A DNA stretch of 64,000 nt from JAGNLV01 sp964612145 (lineage in GTDB: Bacteria > Zixibacteria > MSB-5A5 > GN15 > FEB-12). Below are positions 28,701-36,389 of the stretch, one piece after another (within the stretch, counting starts at the first letter, position 1; the number at the start of each line of letters is the position of its first letter). The translations under genes were made by a program, and so were the position numbers. Location: NCBI GenBank assembly GCA_964612145.1, contig CAZTBP010000018.1:1-64000 (forward strand), given 5' to 3'. Under the pieces are notes generated by a model. That model was not told where the DNA came from and did not search any database. It saw only the letters and a program-made list of their open reading frames with translations.

Positions 28701-28819
28701 GCGGACTGACTGCCTCGACTCTGATCACACTGGTCCTGATCCCCGTGGCCTATGCCGGCACGTATAACCTGATCGCCCGCTACCATGCTCGGAAAGCCGA
28801 AGCCGCCGTACAGGCGTAA
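25724..28819 (+). CDS. RND-family efflux pump (AcrB/HAE1-like)
   Basis: 1031 residues, normal RND length. It starts MNITKVAVKRPVATAMVFLIIIVVG (TM1); two large periplasmic loops lie after TM1 and TM7. The TM4 proton-relay region GGLALGIGLIVDNAIVVLENI is conserved with its Asp. TM10-12 contain MGIIMLIGIVVNNAIVLVDYINLMRR and LRPILMTTCTTVLGMLPLAF. It is a proton-driven trimeric exporter, translationally coupled to the adaptor gene. Substrate not predictable; sequence is of the hydrophobe/amphiphile group rather than the metal-ion (CusA) group. Confidence 0.95.
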   Translation: MNITKVAVKRPVATAMVFLIIIVVGIMGFRFLPVDLLPAIEYPMLSISTSYPNVGPEEIETIITDRVENAIASVPNLTEVRSDSEEGRSRVRLEFAQGTDIDAAANDVRAALDRIRDDLPPEIEPPRLWKFDPDNFPVVILGAQSDRSMDELTLLLEREVAHRFEQIPGVGSIDVWGGIYREIQVRLKRDRLASSNLSAADVEAALERENITLPGGDMREGVNDMYVRTKGEFQSLDQISATIITTIDGLPIRVRDVAEVVDGFEDINRLVQIDGRPMIRLGIRKQSGANTVAVAEQVRREMERINNEREDVELMMVIDQSEFIQNSIDNVKQSALFGGLLAIFILYLFLRNGSTTFIIALSIPISIIATFGLLYFNGLTLNQMSFGGLALGIGLIVDNAIVVLENIVRVREGRASLEESALTGTKQVAGAIVASTLTTSVIFLPVVFMNTVSAMLFEELALVVVFALVCSLLVALTLVPMLASRYLTVPAGGRSAKEDRWSKMGRWFERLEDRYSRLLEKAMNRKKYVFGITIALLVGTVLLWPQLPVELAPQTDADEIDVELEMAQGTNIAVVNQYLRELEKIVLDVVPMDQVEHLTVEMRPGDAEVEISLKPAGERTANSFVLADQLRDAVQGQIPGANVRVRAQSGLWMLRRLFGSGGGEAVQIELRGYDLAMADRLSEDIKAAIEVIEEVADVRVSRREGRPEQNLIIDREKIAELGLSVNQIARVIQTNVGGSRAGVYREGGEEFPITVRLQPTDRLTTNDLGNVAVRSSTGEIIPVSAVVQTERRRSPTEIERIDGQRVTYITANLKGGAALGDVVEKMQDAMKTIAMPKGFSVLFGGEYEEQQQAQKDFLLSILMALALIYMVMAAQFERFLDPVIVMVSVPLALIGVVPTLLLTGTTLNIQSLMGIIMLIGIVVNNAIVLVDYINLMRRDKDLDITEAVVTSAKRRLRPILMTTCTTVLGMLPLAFVLGAGGEIQAALARAVIGGLTASTLITLVLIPVAYAGTYNLIARYHARKAEAAVQA

Positions 28820-28841
28820 GCGATGTTTCATGAACCGGTAG

Positions 28842-28867
28842 GTCACCCACAGCTTTGCGTGGGTGAC
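28842..28867. repeat. Palindromic hairpin GTCACCCAC...GTGGGTGAC
   Basis: A perfect 9-bp inverted repeat with an 8-nt loop, 22 bases after the RND pump stop. With no T-run it looks more like a dispersed palindromic (REP-like) unit or a 3'-end stabilising stem than an intrinsic terminator. A single copy is seen in this window. Confidence 0.5.
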
Positions 28868-28923
28868 GTCGACGGAGCATTCACTATGGCTGCTTTCCCA
28901 AACTCGACCCCGTAAGTTGAACC

Positions 28924-29481
28924 ATGTCTGCCGAACCAACCATCTACACTATCGGCCACTCCAATCAGTCGGTCGAGGCCTTTGTCGAGCTGCTGCAGAA
29001 GCACCGGATCGACACCGTTGCCGATGTCCGCACTGCCCCTTACTCAAAACACGTCACGCACTTCTCCAAAAAACCGCTTCAACGACCCCTCGAACAGGCC
29101 GGCATTCGCTACCTCTTTATGGGAAACCAACTCGGTGGAAAACCGGAGGAGGATGAGTACTACGACTCCGACGGCCACGTTCGCTATGACAAGCTCGCCG
29201 CCCGCGATACTTTCCGGCAGGGTATTGCAGAGTTGATCGATCAGGCTCGCACGCATCGGGTCGCGATTATGTGCGCCGAGGAGGACCCTTCCCGCTGTCA
29301 CCGTCGGTGGCTGGTCTCCCCGGTGCTGGTGGGGGCCGGGGCCGAAGTGCTGCATATTCGAGGTGACGGAACGGTTGTGGCCGAGCGGGAGCTTCGCACC
29401 GCCGAGCCTGCCGCACAACAGTCGCTTTTTGCTGATGACACCCCCTGGCGCTCCCCAACGCCGGTTAAACGGCGGGAATAG
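28924..29481 (+). CDS. DUF488 family protein
   Basis: 185 residues. The family hallmarks are complete: TIGHSNQSVEAFVELLQKH, VADVRTAPYSKHVTHFSK, GNQLGGKP and MCAEEDPSRCHRRWLV. The CAEEDPxxCHR cysteines and His look like a catalytic or metal-binding site. DUF488 proteins are widespread and uncharacterised; some are linked to DNA repair or conflict loci by context only. Starts at an ATG about 100 bases after the RND operon, separated by the palindrome. Confidence 0.85.
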   Translation: MSAEPTIYTIGHSNQSVEAFVELLQKHRIDTVADVRTAPYSKHVTHFSKKPLQRPLEQAGIRYLFMGNQLGGKPEEDEYYDSDGHVRYDKLAARDTFRQGIAELIDQARTHRVAIMCAEEDPSRCHRRWLVSPVLVGAGAEVLHIRGDGTVVAERELRTAEPAAQQSLFADDTPWRSPTPVKRRE

Positions 29482-29634
29482 AGCACTTCGATGAGCCGCG
29501 CATATATCGTGGTGAATCCTCACTCCGAATGTCCGGTGATGCGCAATCGGGGCTCCTCGCATCACGAAACCTCTTGACTGACCTTCCCCAATCAGTAGCT
29601 TGTACCCATAACTGAGTGTACAAGGAGGTCATTC

Positions 29635-31248
29635 ATGAGACTCAAACAATTCCTTCTGATCTTAACCGTACTCACGTTGCTGCTGCCGTTGTCAAGTGCG
29701 GCCACCACCGGCGATACGTTGCGCAGCATACCGTCGCCCGCTCATAACCCGCAGGGACTTACGTTTGATGGCTCCAGCCTCTGGACCGTCGATCGCCTTT
29801 CGGACTATCTGTATAAACTCAACCCGGAGACCGGCGCGATTCAGGACTCCATCAAAACGCCCGGTTACGTTCCCCGGGGCATCACCTATGACGGTGAGCG
29901 GATCTGGTGTATCGATGCCGATGCCCAGGAGATATATTCCATCAACGCCTACACTCGCCTGGTTGACCGTACCATCTGGTGCCCGGTTGAGCGGCCAAAC
30001 GGATTGACATGGGATGGAGATTATCTCTGGATCGCCGATTACGGCGACGATCAGCTTCACCAGATTTCCAGTAGCGATGGCACTACGATCAAGTCCATAC
30101 CATCCCCCGCCTCCAACCCCTGCGGTCTTAGTTTCGACGGCACCTACCTCTGGGTATCCGATCGTACGAAAGACATGATATATATGGTCGTTCCTGAGGA
30201 CGGTACCGTTATCATAGCATTTGAATCCCCCGGCCCGTACTCGTGGGGTCTGGCATGGGATGGTACCTACCTGTGGAATATAGACTACCAGACGGACCGC
30301 ATCTATCAAATCGTCAGCAAAGACGACGAGCCGTTTGCCCGACTCAATCCCCGGCAACAACAGGTTGATTTCATTCACCAGGTCCGCAATTTCGGCCCGG
30401 ACTCGATCGTGACCCTCGATGTTTACCTGGCTGTTCCGCAGAACCGGGATAACCAGGAGCTTCTCGAAGACGTTGTGTTCGATCCGCCTCCAACTGCCAT
30501 TCTTCGCGATCAATGGGATCAGGAAGTAGCCCACTTTGAGTTCAAAAATCTCTCAGCGTCCGAGTTTGTCACAGTTCGCATGACGGCTAAAGCCATGCTG
30601 TACCAGAACCGCTATTTTGTCTTCCCGGATCAGGTCGGGAGTCTCGATGCCATCCCGAACGACATCAAGGAAAAGTACCTGGTCGATGACACTAAATTTT
30701 CCATGAATGATCCGGTGATCCAGAAAGCCGTCAGCGCCGCTGTTGGCGATGAAAGAAATCCCTACTGGATTGCCCGCAATATTTTTAATTATCTCATCGA
30801 TAACATGTACTATGAACTGGCCGGTGGCTGGAACATCGCCCCGACTGTCCTGGAACGCGGCAATGGTTCCTGTTCCGAATACAGTTTTGTATACATCTCG
30901 ATGTGCCGTGCGGCGGGCCTGCCTGCCCGCTATGTCGGCTCCATCGTGATCCGCGGCGATGACGCCTCCACCGATGATGTCTTTCACCGCTGGGTCGAGG
31001 TCTACCTGCCCGAGTACGGCTGGATACCGGTCGACCCCTCCGGCGGCGACCAGCAATGGCCCGAGGCCCAGGCTCGCTACTTTGGCTTTCTCAACAATCG
31101 CTTCCTGATCACGACTGCCGGCGGCGGCGGCTCGAAGTATCTCGAGTGGGGCTATAATGCTAACCAGAAATACACCTCGCGCGGGCGATGCAAAATCGCG
31201 GTCGAGTACTTTGGTGAGTGGACCCCACTGGAAACCGATTCAGAATAG
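29635..31248 (+). CDS. Secreted transglutaminase-like protease/isopeptidase with propeller-like N-terminal repeats
   Basis: 537 residues with AAGGAGG seven bases before the ATG. A signal peptide (MRLKQFLLILTVLTLLLPLSSA) precedes six or so repeats of about 42 residues, each with a WxxDyxxDxIYxI-type strand and a PNGLTWDG/PCGLSFDG turn, which suggests a beta propeller (NHL/SGL-like). The C-terminal half is a transglutaminase-like fold with the Cys-His-Asp triad: Cys413 in NGSCSEYSF, His451 in VFHRWVEVY and Asp467 in IPVDPSGGD. This fold includes secreted proteases and cross-linking enzymes; which one is not clear. Monocistronic, followed by a strong hairpin. Confidence 0.85.
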   Translation: MRLKQFLLILTVLTLLLPLSSAATTGDTLRSIPSPAHNPQGLTFDGSSLWTVDRLSDYLYKLNPETGAIQDSIKTPGYVPRGITYDGERIWCIDADAQEIYSINAYTRLVDRTIWCPVERPNGLTWDGDYLWIADYGDDQLHQISSSDGTTIKSIPSPASNPCGLSFDGTYLWVSDRTKDMIYMVVPEDGTVIIAFESPGPYSWGLAWDGTYLWNIDYQTDRIYQIVSKDDEPFARLNPRQQQVDFIHQVRNFGPDSIVTLDVYLAVPQNRDNQELLEDVVFDPPPTAILRDQWDQEVAHFEFKNLSASEFVTVRMTAKAMLYQNRYFVFPDQVGSLDAIPNDIKEKYLVDDTKFSMNDPVIQKAVSAAVGDERNPYWIARNIFNYLIDNMYYELAGGWNIAPTVLERGNGSCSEYSFVYISMCRAAGLPARYVGSIVIRGDDASTDDVFHRWVEVYLPEYGWIPVDPSGGDQQWPEAQARYFGFLNNRFLITTAGGGGSKYLEWGYNANQKYTSRGRCKIAVEYFGEWTPLETDSE

Positions 31249-31280
31249 ACAGGTGAGATAAAGTCGTAATAGTTAGTAGG

Positions 31281-31304
31281 GCGGAACCCGAAGCGGTTCC
31301 GCCT
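31281..31304 (+). terminator. Hairpin after the transglutaminase gene
   Basis: A perfect 9-bp stem (GGCGGAACC / GGTTCCGCC) with a 6-nt loop, 32 bases after the stop codon; followed by TTAGTC rather than a T-run, so factor-dependent or weak termination is possible. Confidence 0.5.
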
Positions 31305-31450
31305 TAGTCATGCCGAGCCGAGTCGAGCCATGACGCCAAACGAACCCAAACACCCCCAACCCCAACGCGGACTCGGCCGGGTCAAATCGGACCGGATCAC
31401 TGCCACACCTGCCTCTTGCCAAGACCGTCAACGCATTGTATGTTTGTCCC

Positions 31451-32404
31451 ATGGACACCAAAAAGATTTCCGACTACGTTGTCGATGACAGCATCACCGG
31501 CTTCTTCTCGGTCCGGAAACGCGATATCCGGGAGTACTACAAGGGGAAGTTCGTCTCGCTCGAACTGGGCGACTCCTCCGGCCGTATCGGCGCTGTCCTG
31601 TGGGAACCGGACCAGTTCGCGCTGGAGGATCTCGAACTTGGCATGGTTGTCAAAATCAAAGGGACTGTCGGCGAATACCAGGGACGACCCCAGCTCACTG
31701 TCCAGATGCTGCGCCGGGCCGGTGATGACGAGTACTTGCTGGAGGATATCCTCCCTCACTCGTCGCAGCCGATCGAGGAGCGCCGAAGCCGTATCCTGAA
31801 ACTTACCGAGAAAATTGAAAGCGGTTATATCCGGCGGCTGGTCAGCGCGTTCTGGGAGGACGAGGCCTTCTTCACGAAGTTCCTCAACGCCGCCGCCGGC
31901 AAACTCTGGCACCACGCCTATGTCGGCGGACTGTCGGAACACTCGGCCAATGTTGGTGAACTGGCCCTGCGGGTCGCGCAGGGGTATAACTTCCTGAACC
32001 GGGACTATCTCATTTTCGGCGGGCTCTTGCACGATCTCGGCAAGGTCGACACATACGAGAGTCATGCCGCCATCGACTACACCGACCAGGGGCGCCTTGT
32101 CGGTCATATTTGTATCGCCGACGTCTGGATCTGCGAGCGCGCCAAAGAGATTGAGGGTTTCCCGCCGTCGCTGCTGACCAAGCTCCGGCACATGATTCTG
32201 TCGCATCAGGGAGAGTTCGAAACGCCGGTGCGGCCGATGATGCCCGAGGCGTTTGTGCTTTACTACTGCGACGAGATCGACTCCAAGATGGGCGCGATCA
32301 ACCGGATCCGCGAGCGTAAGGGCAAGCCGGGCTGGTCGGACTTTGTCAAGCTCCTCGATCGCTTCCTTTATTTTGATGAGCTCCCCGAGGACAGCGATAC
32401 ATGA
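31451..32404 (+). CDS. YhaM-family 3'-5' exoribonuclease (OB fold + HD domain)
   Basis: 317 residues from the ATG at 31451. The OB-fold part (about residues 10-95) contains GKFVSLELGDSSGRIGAVLWEP and a DExxLGMVVKIKG-like strand. The HD phosphohydrolase domain (about 150-290) has HHAYVGGLSEHS, GGLLHDLGKVDTYE and HMILSHQGEF. YhaM and relatives degrade single-stranded RNA or DNA from the 3' end with Mn as cofactor. It overlaps the next gene by four bases (ATGA), so is translationally coupled to the FetA-like ATPase. The functional link to iron export is unexplained. Confidence 0.87.
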   Translation: MDTKKISDYVVDDSITGFFSVRKRDIREYYKGKFVSLELGDSSGRIGAVLWEPDQFALEDLELGMVVKIKGTVGEYQGRPQLTVQMLRRAGDDEYLLEDILPHSSQPIEERRSRILKLTEKIESGYIRRLVSAFWEDEAFFTKFLNAAAGKLWHHAYVGGLSEHSANVGELALRVAQGYNFLNRDYLIFGGLLHDLGKVDTYESHAAIDYTDQGRLVGHICIADVWICERAKEIEGFPPSLLTKLRHMILSHQGEFETPVRPMMPEAFVLYYCDEIDSKMGAINRIRERKGKPGWSDFVKLLDRFLYFDELPEDSDT

Positions 32405-33120
32405 GCGACAACGGCTCTGTTCTCCAGATGCAGCAGGTCGTGCGGAAGATCGGTGAAAAGACGATTGTCGATAATTTCTCCGCCGATTTTGCCCGGGGGA
32501 AGATCTACACGCTCATAGGTCCCTCGGGCGCCGGCAAATCCTCGCTGCTTCGGTTGATCAACCGGCTCGATGACCCCGACTCGGGGACCATCTTATTTCA
32601 TGGCAACGACACCTTGAAGATGTCTCCGTGTCGCCTGCGCTGCAAGATCGGCTACCTGTTCCAGACACCGTACATGTTCCCCGGCACTGTCCGCGACAAC
32701 CTCTTCTATGCCGAGTGCGCTCGTACCGATGAAACTGCGCACCATCTCGCCGATCTGGTACACCTTGAACACGAGTTCCTCGACGCCGATGTTGACACGC
32801 TGTCGGTCGGGCAGAAACAACGGGTGGCGCTTGGGCGCCTTCTGGCGACCAGCCCGGAGATAGTGTTGCTCGATGAGCCGACCTCGGCCCTTGATCCGAG
32901 CATCACCGAGGCTATCGAGAATATGATCAAAGAGATTGTCGAGCGCACGCGCCTGACGGTGATTATGGTCACCCATGACCCGGCCCAGGCTCTTCGGATG
33001 ACCGGCGAGACCCTCTTGCTGGTCAAAGGGACACTGGTCGAATCCGGTACCTGCGATCAGGTCATCAACAGCCCGACGACTGATCTCGGGCGCAGGTATC
33101 AATCGAGGCAGCTGCGATGA
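32401..33120 (+). CDS. fetA: FetA-like ABC transporter ATP-binding protein
   Basis: 239 residues, a single ABC ATPase domain: Walker A GPSGAGKSSLLRL, Q loop GYLFQTPYMF, signature LSVGQKQRVAL, Walker B IVLLDEPTSALDP and H-loop MVTHDP. Assigned to FetA because its partner immediately downstream is a FetB/UPF0014 permease. In E. coli FetAB exports iron and raises resistance to hydrogen peroxide. ATGA overlaps on both sides join it to YhaM and FetB. Specificity for iron is inferred from homology only. Confidence 0.85.
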   Translation: MSDNGSVLQMQQVVRKIGEKTIVDNFSADFARGKIYTLIGPSGAGKSSLLRLINRLDDPDSGTILFHGNDTLKMSPCRLRCKIGYLFQTPYMFPGTVRDNLFYAECARTDETAHHLADLVHLEHEFLDADVDTLSVGQKQRVALGRLLATSPEIVLLDEPTSALDPSITEAIENMIKEIVERTRLTVIMVTHDPAQALRMTGETLLLVKGTLVESGTCDQVINSPTTDLGRRYQSRQLR

Positions 33121-33887
33121 GTGGTATGGAAGGTCCGACATTCGTGCAGGTTGCGCTGGCGCTGGTGCTGGTGGTGATTGCGATTCTGGTCAGCCGCACC
33201 TACAAGCTGAACCTGACCAAAGACATGTCAATCGGCACCGTGCGGACGTTTATCCAGTTGGTTGCGGTCGGCTACGCCCTGGAGTTCATCTTTGACCTGG
33301 ACAGCCCCTGGCTGATCATCCTGACCATACTGATCATGCTGACGATCGGGGCGTACACCTCGGTCGACAAGGTCAAGAAGCTTGGCCGGGTGTTCCAGAT
33401 CGCGTGGGTAGCGATGGCGGTCGGGTCGTTTGTCACGCTGGCGGTTATGCTGGCGGTGGATATCATTCCGTTTAACTCGCGCTATATTATTCCGCTGGGC
33501 GGGATGATCATCAGCAACTCGATGAACGCCTCGGCCCTGGCGATGACTCGCCTGACGGCGGACCTTCGGGCCAACGCGCTAGCGGTTGAAACCTCGCTGG
33601 CGCTGGGCAAAAGCTGGCGAGAGGCCTCACGCGGATTCCAGCGTGAGGCGGCCACAACCGGGATGCTGTCGATTTTGAATTTCATGAAGACGGTTGGAAT
33701 TGTCGCGCTTCCGGGTGCGATGACCGGTATGATCCTCGGCGGAGCCGACCCGCTCGAGGCGGTGCTGCTTCAGGTCATTGTCGCCTATATGCTGCTGGCG
33801 GCAGTCACGATGACCTCGATTGTGGCGGTGGAGCTGACTATCCGCCGCTTTTTCACCCCGAATCATCAGCTTCGCCGTTTCACCTGA
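33117..33887 (+). CDS. fetB: FetB/UPF0014 iron-export permease
   Basis: 256 residues with seven or so hydrophobic segments. UPF0014 features are visible: VRTFIQLVAVGYALEFIF, IPLGGMIISNSMNASALAM, an ATTGMLSILNFMKTVGIVALPGAMTGMILGGADPLEAVLLQ block, and a C-terminal helix. It partners with the ATPase upstream; four-base ATGA overlap gives coupled translation. The complex exports cytoplasmic iron, as in E. coli FetAB. Confidence 0.9.
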   Translation: MSGMEGPTFVQVALALVLVVIAILVSRTYKLNLTKDMSIGTVRTFIQLVAVGYALEFIFDLDSPWLIILTILIMLTIGAYTSVDKVKKLGRVFQIAWVAMAVGSFVTLAVMLAVDIIPFNSRYIIPLGGMIISNSMNASALAMTRLTADLRANALAVETSLALGKSWREASRGFQREAATTGMLSILNFMKTVGIVALPGAMTGMILGGADPLEAVLLQVIVAYMLLAAVTMTSIVAVELTIRRFFTPNHQLRRFT

Positions 33888-34091
33888 TACGGGCAGTGGG
33901 CTATACCTGTTGAGTCGACGGGCGGATGACATGGACGCGGCGGCGGAAACAGGGCAAATGGCCGATAAGAAAATAGCTTGTCTTTTTGCTGATTTCGTAT
34001 AGTTTTACCGGGTACCGCTGACTGCGCCTCGGGCGTGGGCGGTGCGGTGTTCCTGGAGGTCAGGATCCTTGTGGTCTTGATGTCAGATAAC

Positions 34092-34176
34092 GGAGAGGTG
34101 GCCGAGCGGCTGAAGGCGCACGCCTGGAACGCGTGTATAGGGTAACCTATCCAGGGTTCGAATCCCTGCCTCTCCG
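34092..34176 (+). tRNA. tRNA-Ser (anticodon GGA)
   Basis: The 85-nt class II tRNA has acceptor GGAGAGG/CCTCTCC, a D arm GGCCGAGCGGCTGAAGGC, anticodon stem CACGC/GCGTG enclosing CTGGAAC, a long variable arm (TATAGGGTAACCTATC) and T arm GGTTCGAATCC. Discriminator G; CCA is not encoded. A run of six T follows. Confidence 0.95.
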
Positions 34177-34385
34177 CTTTTTTGTGGCCCCATTCCCTTG
34201 GGGCGTTTGCCCTGAAACCATCCTGAGCACTAAATCCCCCCTCGGTGGAACCATTATTGTGGATATTTTGTTCTATGCTGTTAGACGCCCGGGGTGTAAC
34301 AGCAACACGCGGCGAAGCAGAGCGGTGAGCTTGTTTCGGTGCGGGACAGAAAAGAACACTACTACCGGCAGGATACAACCAACTG

Positions 34386-35087
34386 ATGGATGGCCCCGAC
34401 AAACAGACTTACCTTGACCCGAACAGTCTTCCCTACGATCCCGCAAAAATCGTCAAAACGATGATCGACCACCTGAAGTCCTCGGAGGAGGCGGCCTGCG
34501 CCGGGAACCATTCGCTGGCATTACTGGAGGTTTCGCGGGCGTTTGAGCACATTCCCGAGTCCTGTCCGGCCTACCATTTTCGGCGCATACGCGTCTTTCG
34601 GAGGAAGCGCGATTTCCGTGCCGTTATCCGTGAATGTGACCGGATCAAGGCGCTCGGATGCAGCCCGCATGAGCAGAGCCGGGCGCTAATGGAGAAGGCT
34701 ATGGCCTTTGATCTCATGGGGGACCAGGGTATAGCGGTGCGCCTGTATTACCGGGCGCTGGATCTGGCGCCGCACTCCGCTGCTATTCGACGCTGCCTTG
34801 CGACGCTCCATTCGGCGCGGGGAGAAAAGGAGGCGGCGCGGGAGCACTACCTGAAGTTGATCGGGTACGAGCTTTTCGAACTGCGCTACCGGCACCGTCG
34901 ACAGGTCCTTCGCTGGACCAATCTCGGTCATTTGTATCGATGTACATCGTCGCCGAAGCAGGCGGCGATCGCGTATCGAACGGCGATTCGACTGGGTATG
35001 CGAGGATCTCCGCGCGATCAGCGCCGGGCAATGGAGGCGCTGCGATGTCTGCGGGAGGTGAAGAAGAACTGCGGCGAGGACTATTGA
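34386..35087 (+). CDS. TPR-repeat protein
   Basis: 233 residues. Four or five degenerate TPR helix pairs are visible, e.g. SLALLEVSRAFEHIPESCPAYHFR, ALMEKAMAFDLMGDQGIAVR and NLGHLYRCTSSPKQAAIAYRTAIRLG. There is no signal peptide, so a cytosolic adaptor is likely. It is very basic in the last third. Its end is five bases from the end of the convergent ammonia-lyase gene, so no terminator separates them. Partner unknown. Confidence 0.75.
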   Translation: MDGPDKQTYLDPNSLPYDPAKIVKTMIDHLKSSEEAACAGNHSLALLEVSRAFEHIPESCPAYHFRRIRVFRRKRDFRAVIRECDRIKALGCSPHEQSRALMEKAMAFDLMGDQGIAVRLYYRALDLAPHSAAIRRCLATLHSARGEKEAAREHYLKLIGYELFELRYRHRRQVLRWTNLGHLYRCTSSPKQAAIAYRTAIRLGMRGSPRDQRRAMEALRCLREVKKNCGEDY

Positions 35088-35092
35088 ACCGA

Positions 35093-36289
35093 TCAGGTTT
35101 CGCCGCCCACGACTGACTGGAACCCCGCCGGGTCAGTCGCTCCCTCGGTATTGAGCAGCAGCACCCGGGTTGACCGGTCCAGCGTCGGCCCCTCCCCTGT
35201 TTTTTTCATTGAATCGTCCCCTGTCAGCGCCAGCAGCGCGCCCAGTGCGGCTGCGCCGGATTCACCGGAGATAATTTGAGGATCGGCCGGAATCGGGTGG
35301 TAGTACCGGCGCATCGCGGCTTTGGCGTGGGAGTCCTCGATAGTAATGAAGCCGTGGAAACTGTCGCGGATGATCGGCCAGGCAATCTCCGAGGGTACGC
35401 CGCAGTTGAGCCCGGCCATAATGGAGTTGAGTTGACCGGAGGCGGCCACCGAGGTACCGTCGGTTGTTGCGGCCGATTCGAACAGGCAGGCTGATTCGGA
35501 CGGCTCGACCGAGATGAGTTTCGGGCGGTTTGATCCATAGCGCGCCACGTAATACCAGGCCGCACCGGCCGCCAGTGCTCCCACCCCGCCGGGGACAATT
35601 ACTACGTCGACCCCGGGATCATTAGAGGCATGAATGAAATCCTCCATCTCGGCAAACATTGTCGTGTAAGCCGACTGGATCCATCCGGGTATCCGGTGAT
35701 AGCCGGGCCAGGAGGTATCGGAGATCATCTGCCAGCCGCGAGTGTCGGCATCGGCGCGAATGCGTTCCACCGCGTCGTCGTAGTCGCCGTCGATAACCTC
35801 GACCGTGGCGCCGAGTTCACGGATGTTTTCGATCCGGGCCGGGACAGTGTTGCGCGGCATGTAGATGACGGCTTTTAGCCCGAGCCGGCTGGCGGTCCAC
35901 GCAACCGCCCGGCCGTGGTTGCCGTCGGTGGCGGTACAGAAGACTGTATCGCCGAATAGATTTCGTTGTGATTCAGTCATGGTCAGGCTCTCGCCAAACG
36001 GTTCACCGGTTTCGTTTTCCCAGCGCTGCCTGAGGAAACGGTAGATGGCGTACGATGCCCCCAGCACTTTGAATGCGTTGAGCCCGAGCCGGTGGTTTTC
36101 GTCTTTGACATGGATAGACTCCAGGCCGAGTTTTGCCGCCAGGCTGTCCAGTGGAAGCAATGGTGTCGGGTAGTAACCGGGGAGGGTGCGGTGAAACGTG
36201 AGCGGGTCGGCATCGGTGAATGGCACCGTGAGCGACCGGTGCCAGTTAGGTCGGGGTGCGACAAAGCGGTTTTGCAGGTATCGTGGCAT
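35093..36289 (-). CDS. Diaminopropionate ammonia-lyase
   Basis: 398 residues, PLP fold type II. The PLP-binding Lys is in NAFKVLGASYAIYRFL, with the glycine-rich phosphate loop VIVPGGVGALAAG. The N-terminus (FHRTLPGYYPTPLLPLDSLAAKLGL) and the ICxxxDGNHGRAVAW-like motif (CTATDGNHGRAVAW) match diaminopropionate ammonia-lyase. The enzyme cleaves 2,3-diaminopropionate to pyruvate and ammonia and can use D-serine. No ygeX-like purine-degradation cluster adjoins; the gene is monocistronic and divergent from lptF. Confidence 0.9.
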   Translation of the reverse strand: MPRYLQNRFVAPRPNWHRSLTVPFTDADPLTFHRTLPGYYPTPLLPLDSLAAKLGLESIHVKDENHRLGLNAFKVLGASYAIYRFLRQRWENETGEPFGESLTMTESQRNLFGDTVFCTATDGNHGRAVAWTASRLGLKAVIYMPRNTVPARIENIRELGATVEVIDGDYDDAVERIRADADTRGWQMISDTSWPGYHRIPGWIQSAYTTMFAEMEDFIHASNDPGVDVVIVPGGVGALAAGAAWYYVARYGSNRPKLISVEPSESACLFESAATTDGTSVAASGQLNSIMAGLNCGVPSEIAWPIIRDSFHGFITIEDSHAKAAMRRYYHPIPADPQIISGESGAAALGALLALTGDDSMKKTGEGPTLDRSTRVLLLNTEGATDPAGFQSVVGGET

Positions 36290-36389
36290 AGTACCGGCAA
36301 GGTATTGTCCGGCGGAGCCGATGTAAAGCGGGTTCGGGAGAAGTAAAACTTGGCGCTCATATGTATAACCAATATATTGGCTTGAACTT

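Noticed and set aside
27041..28939. 632-codon open frame antisense to the RND pump
   Set aside because: It is the mirror of a GC-rich gene's codon pattern; its translation is low-complexity His/Asp/Gly-rich with no domain, and the sense strand encodes a complete RND pump.
32401..33887. Phosphate importer (PstB-like) reading of the ATPase gene
   Set aside because: The ATPase resembles PstB at the motif level, but the coupled permease is of the UPF0014/FetB family, not PstA/PstC.
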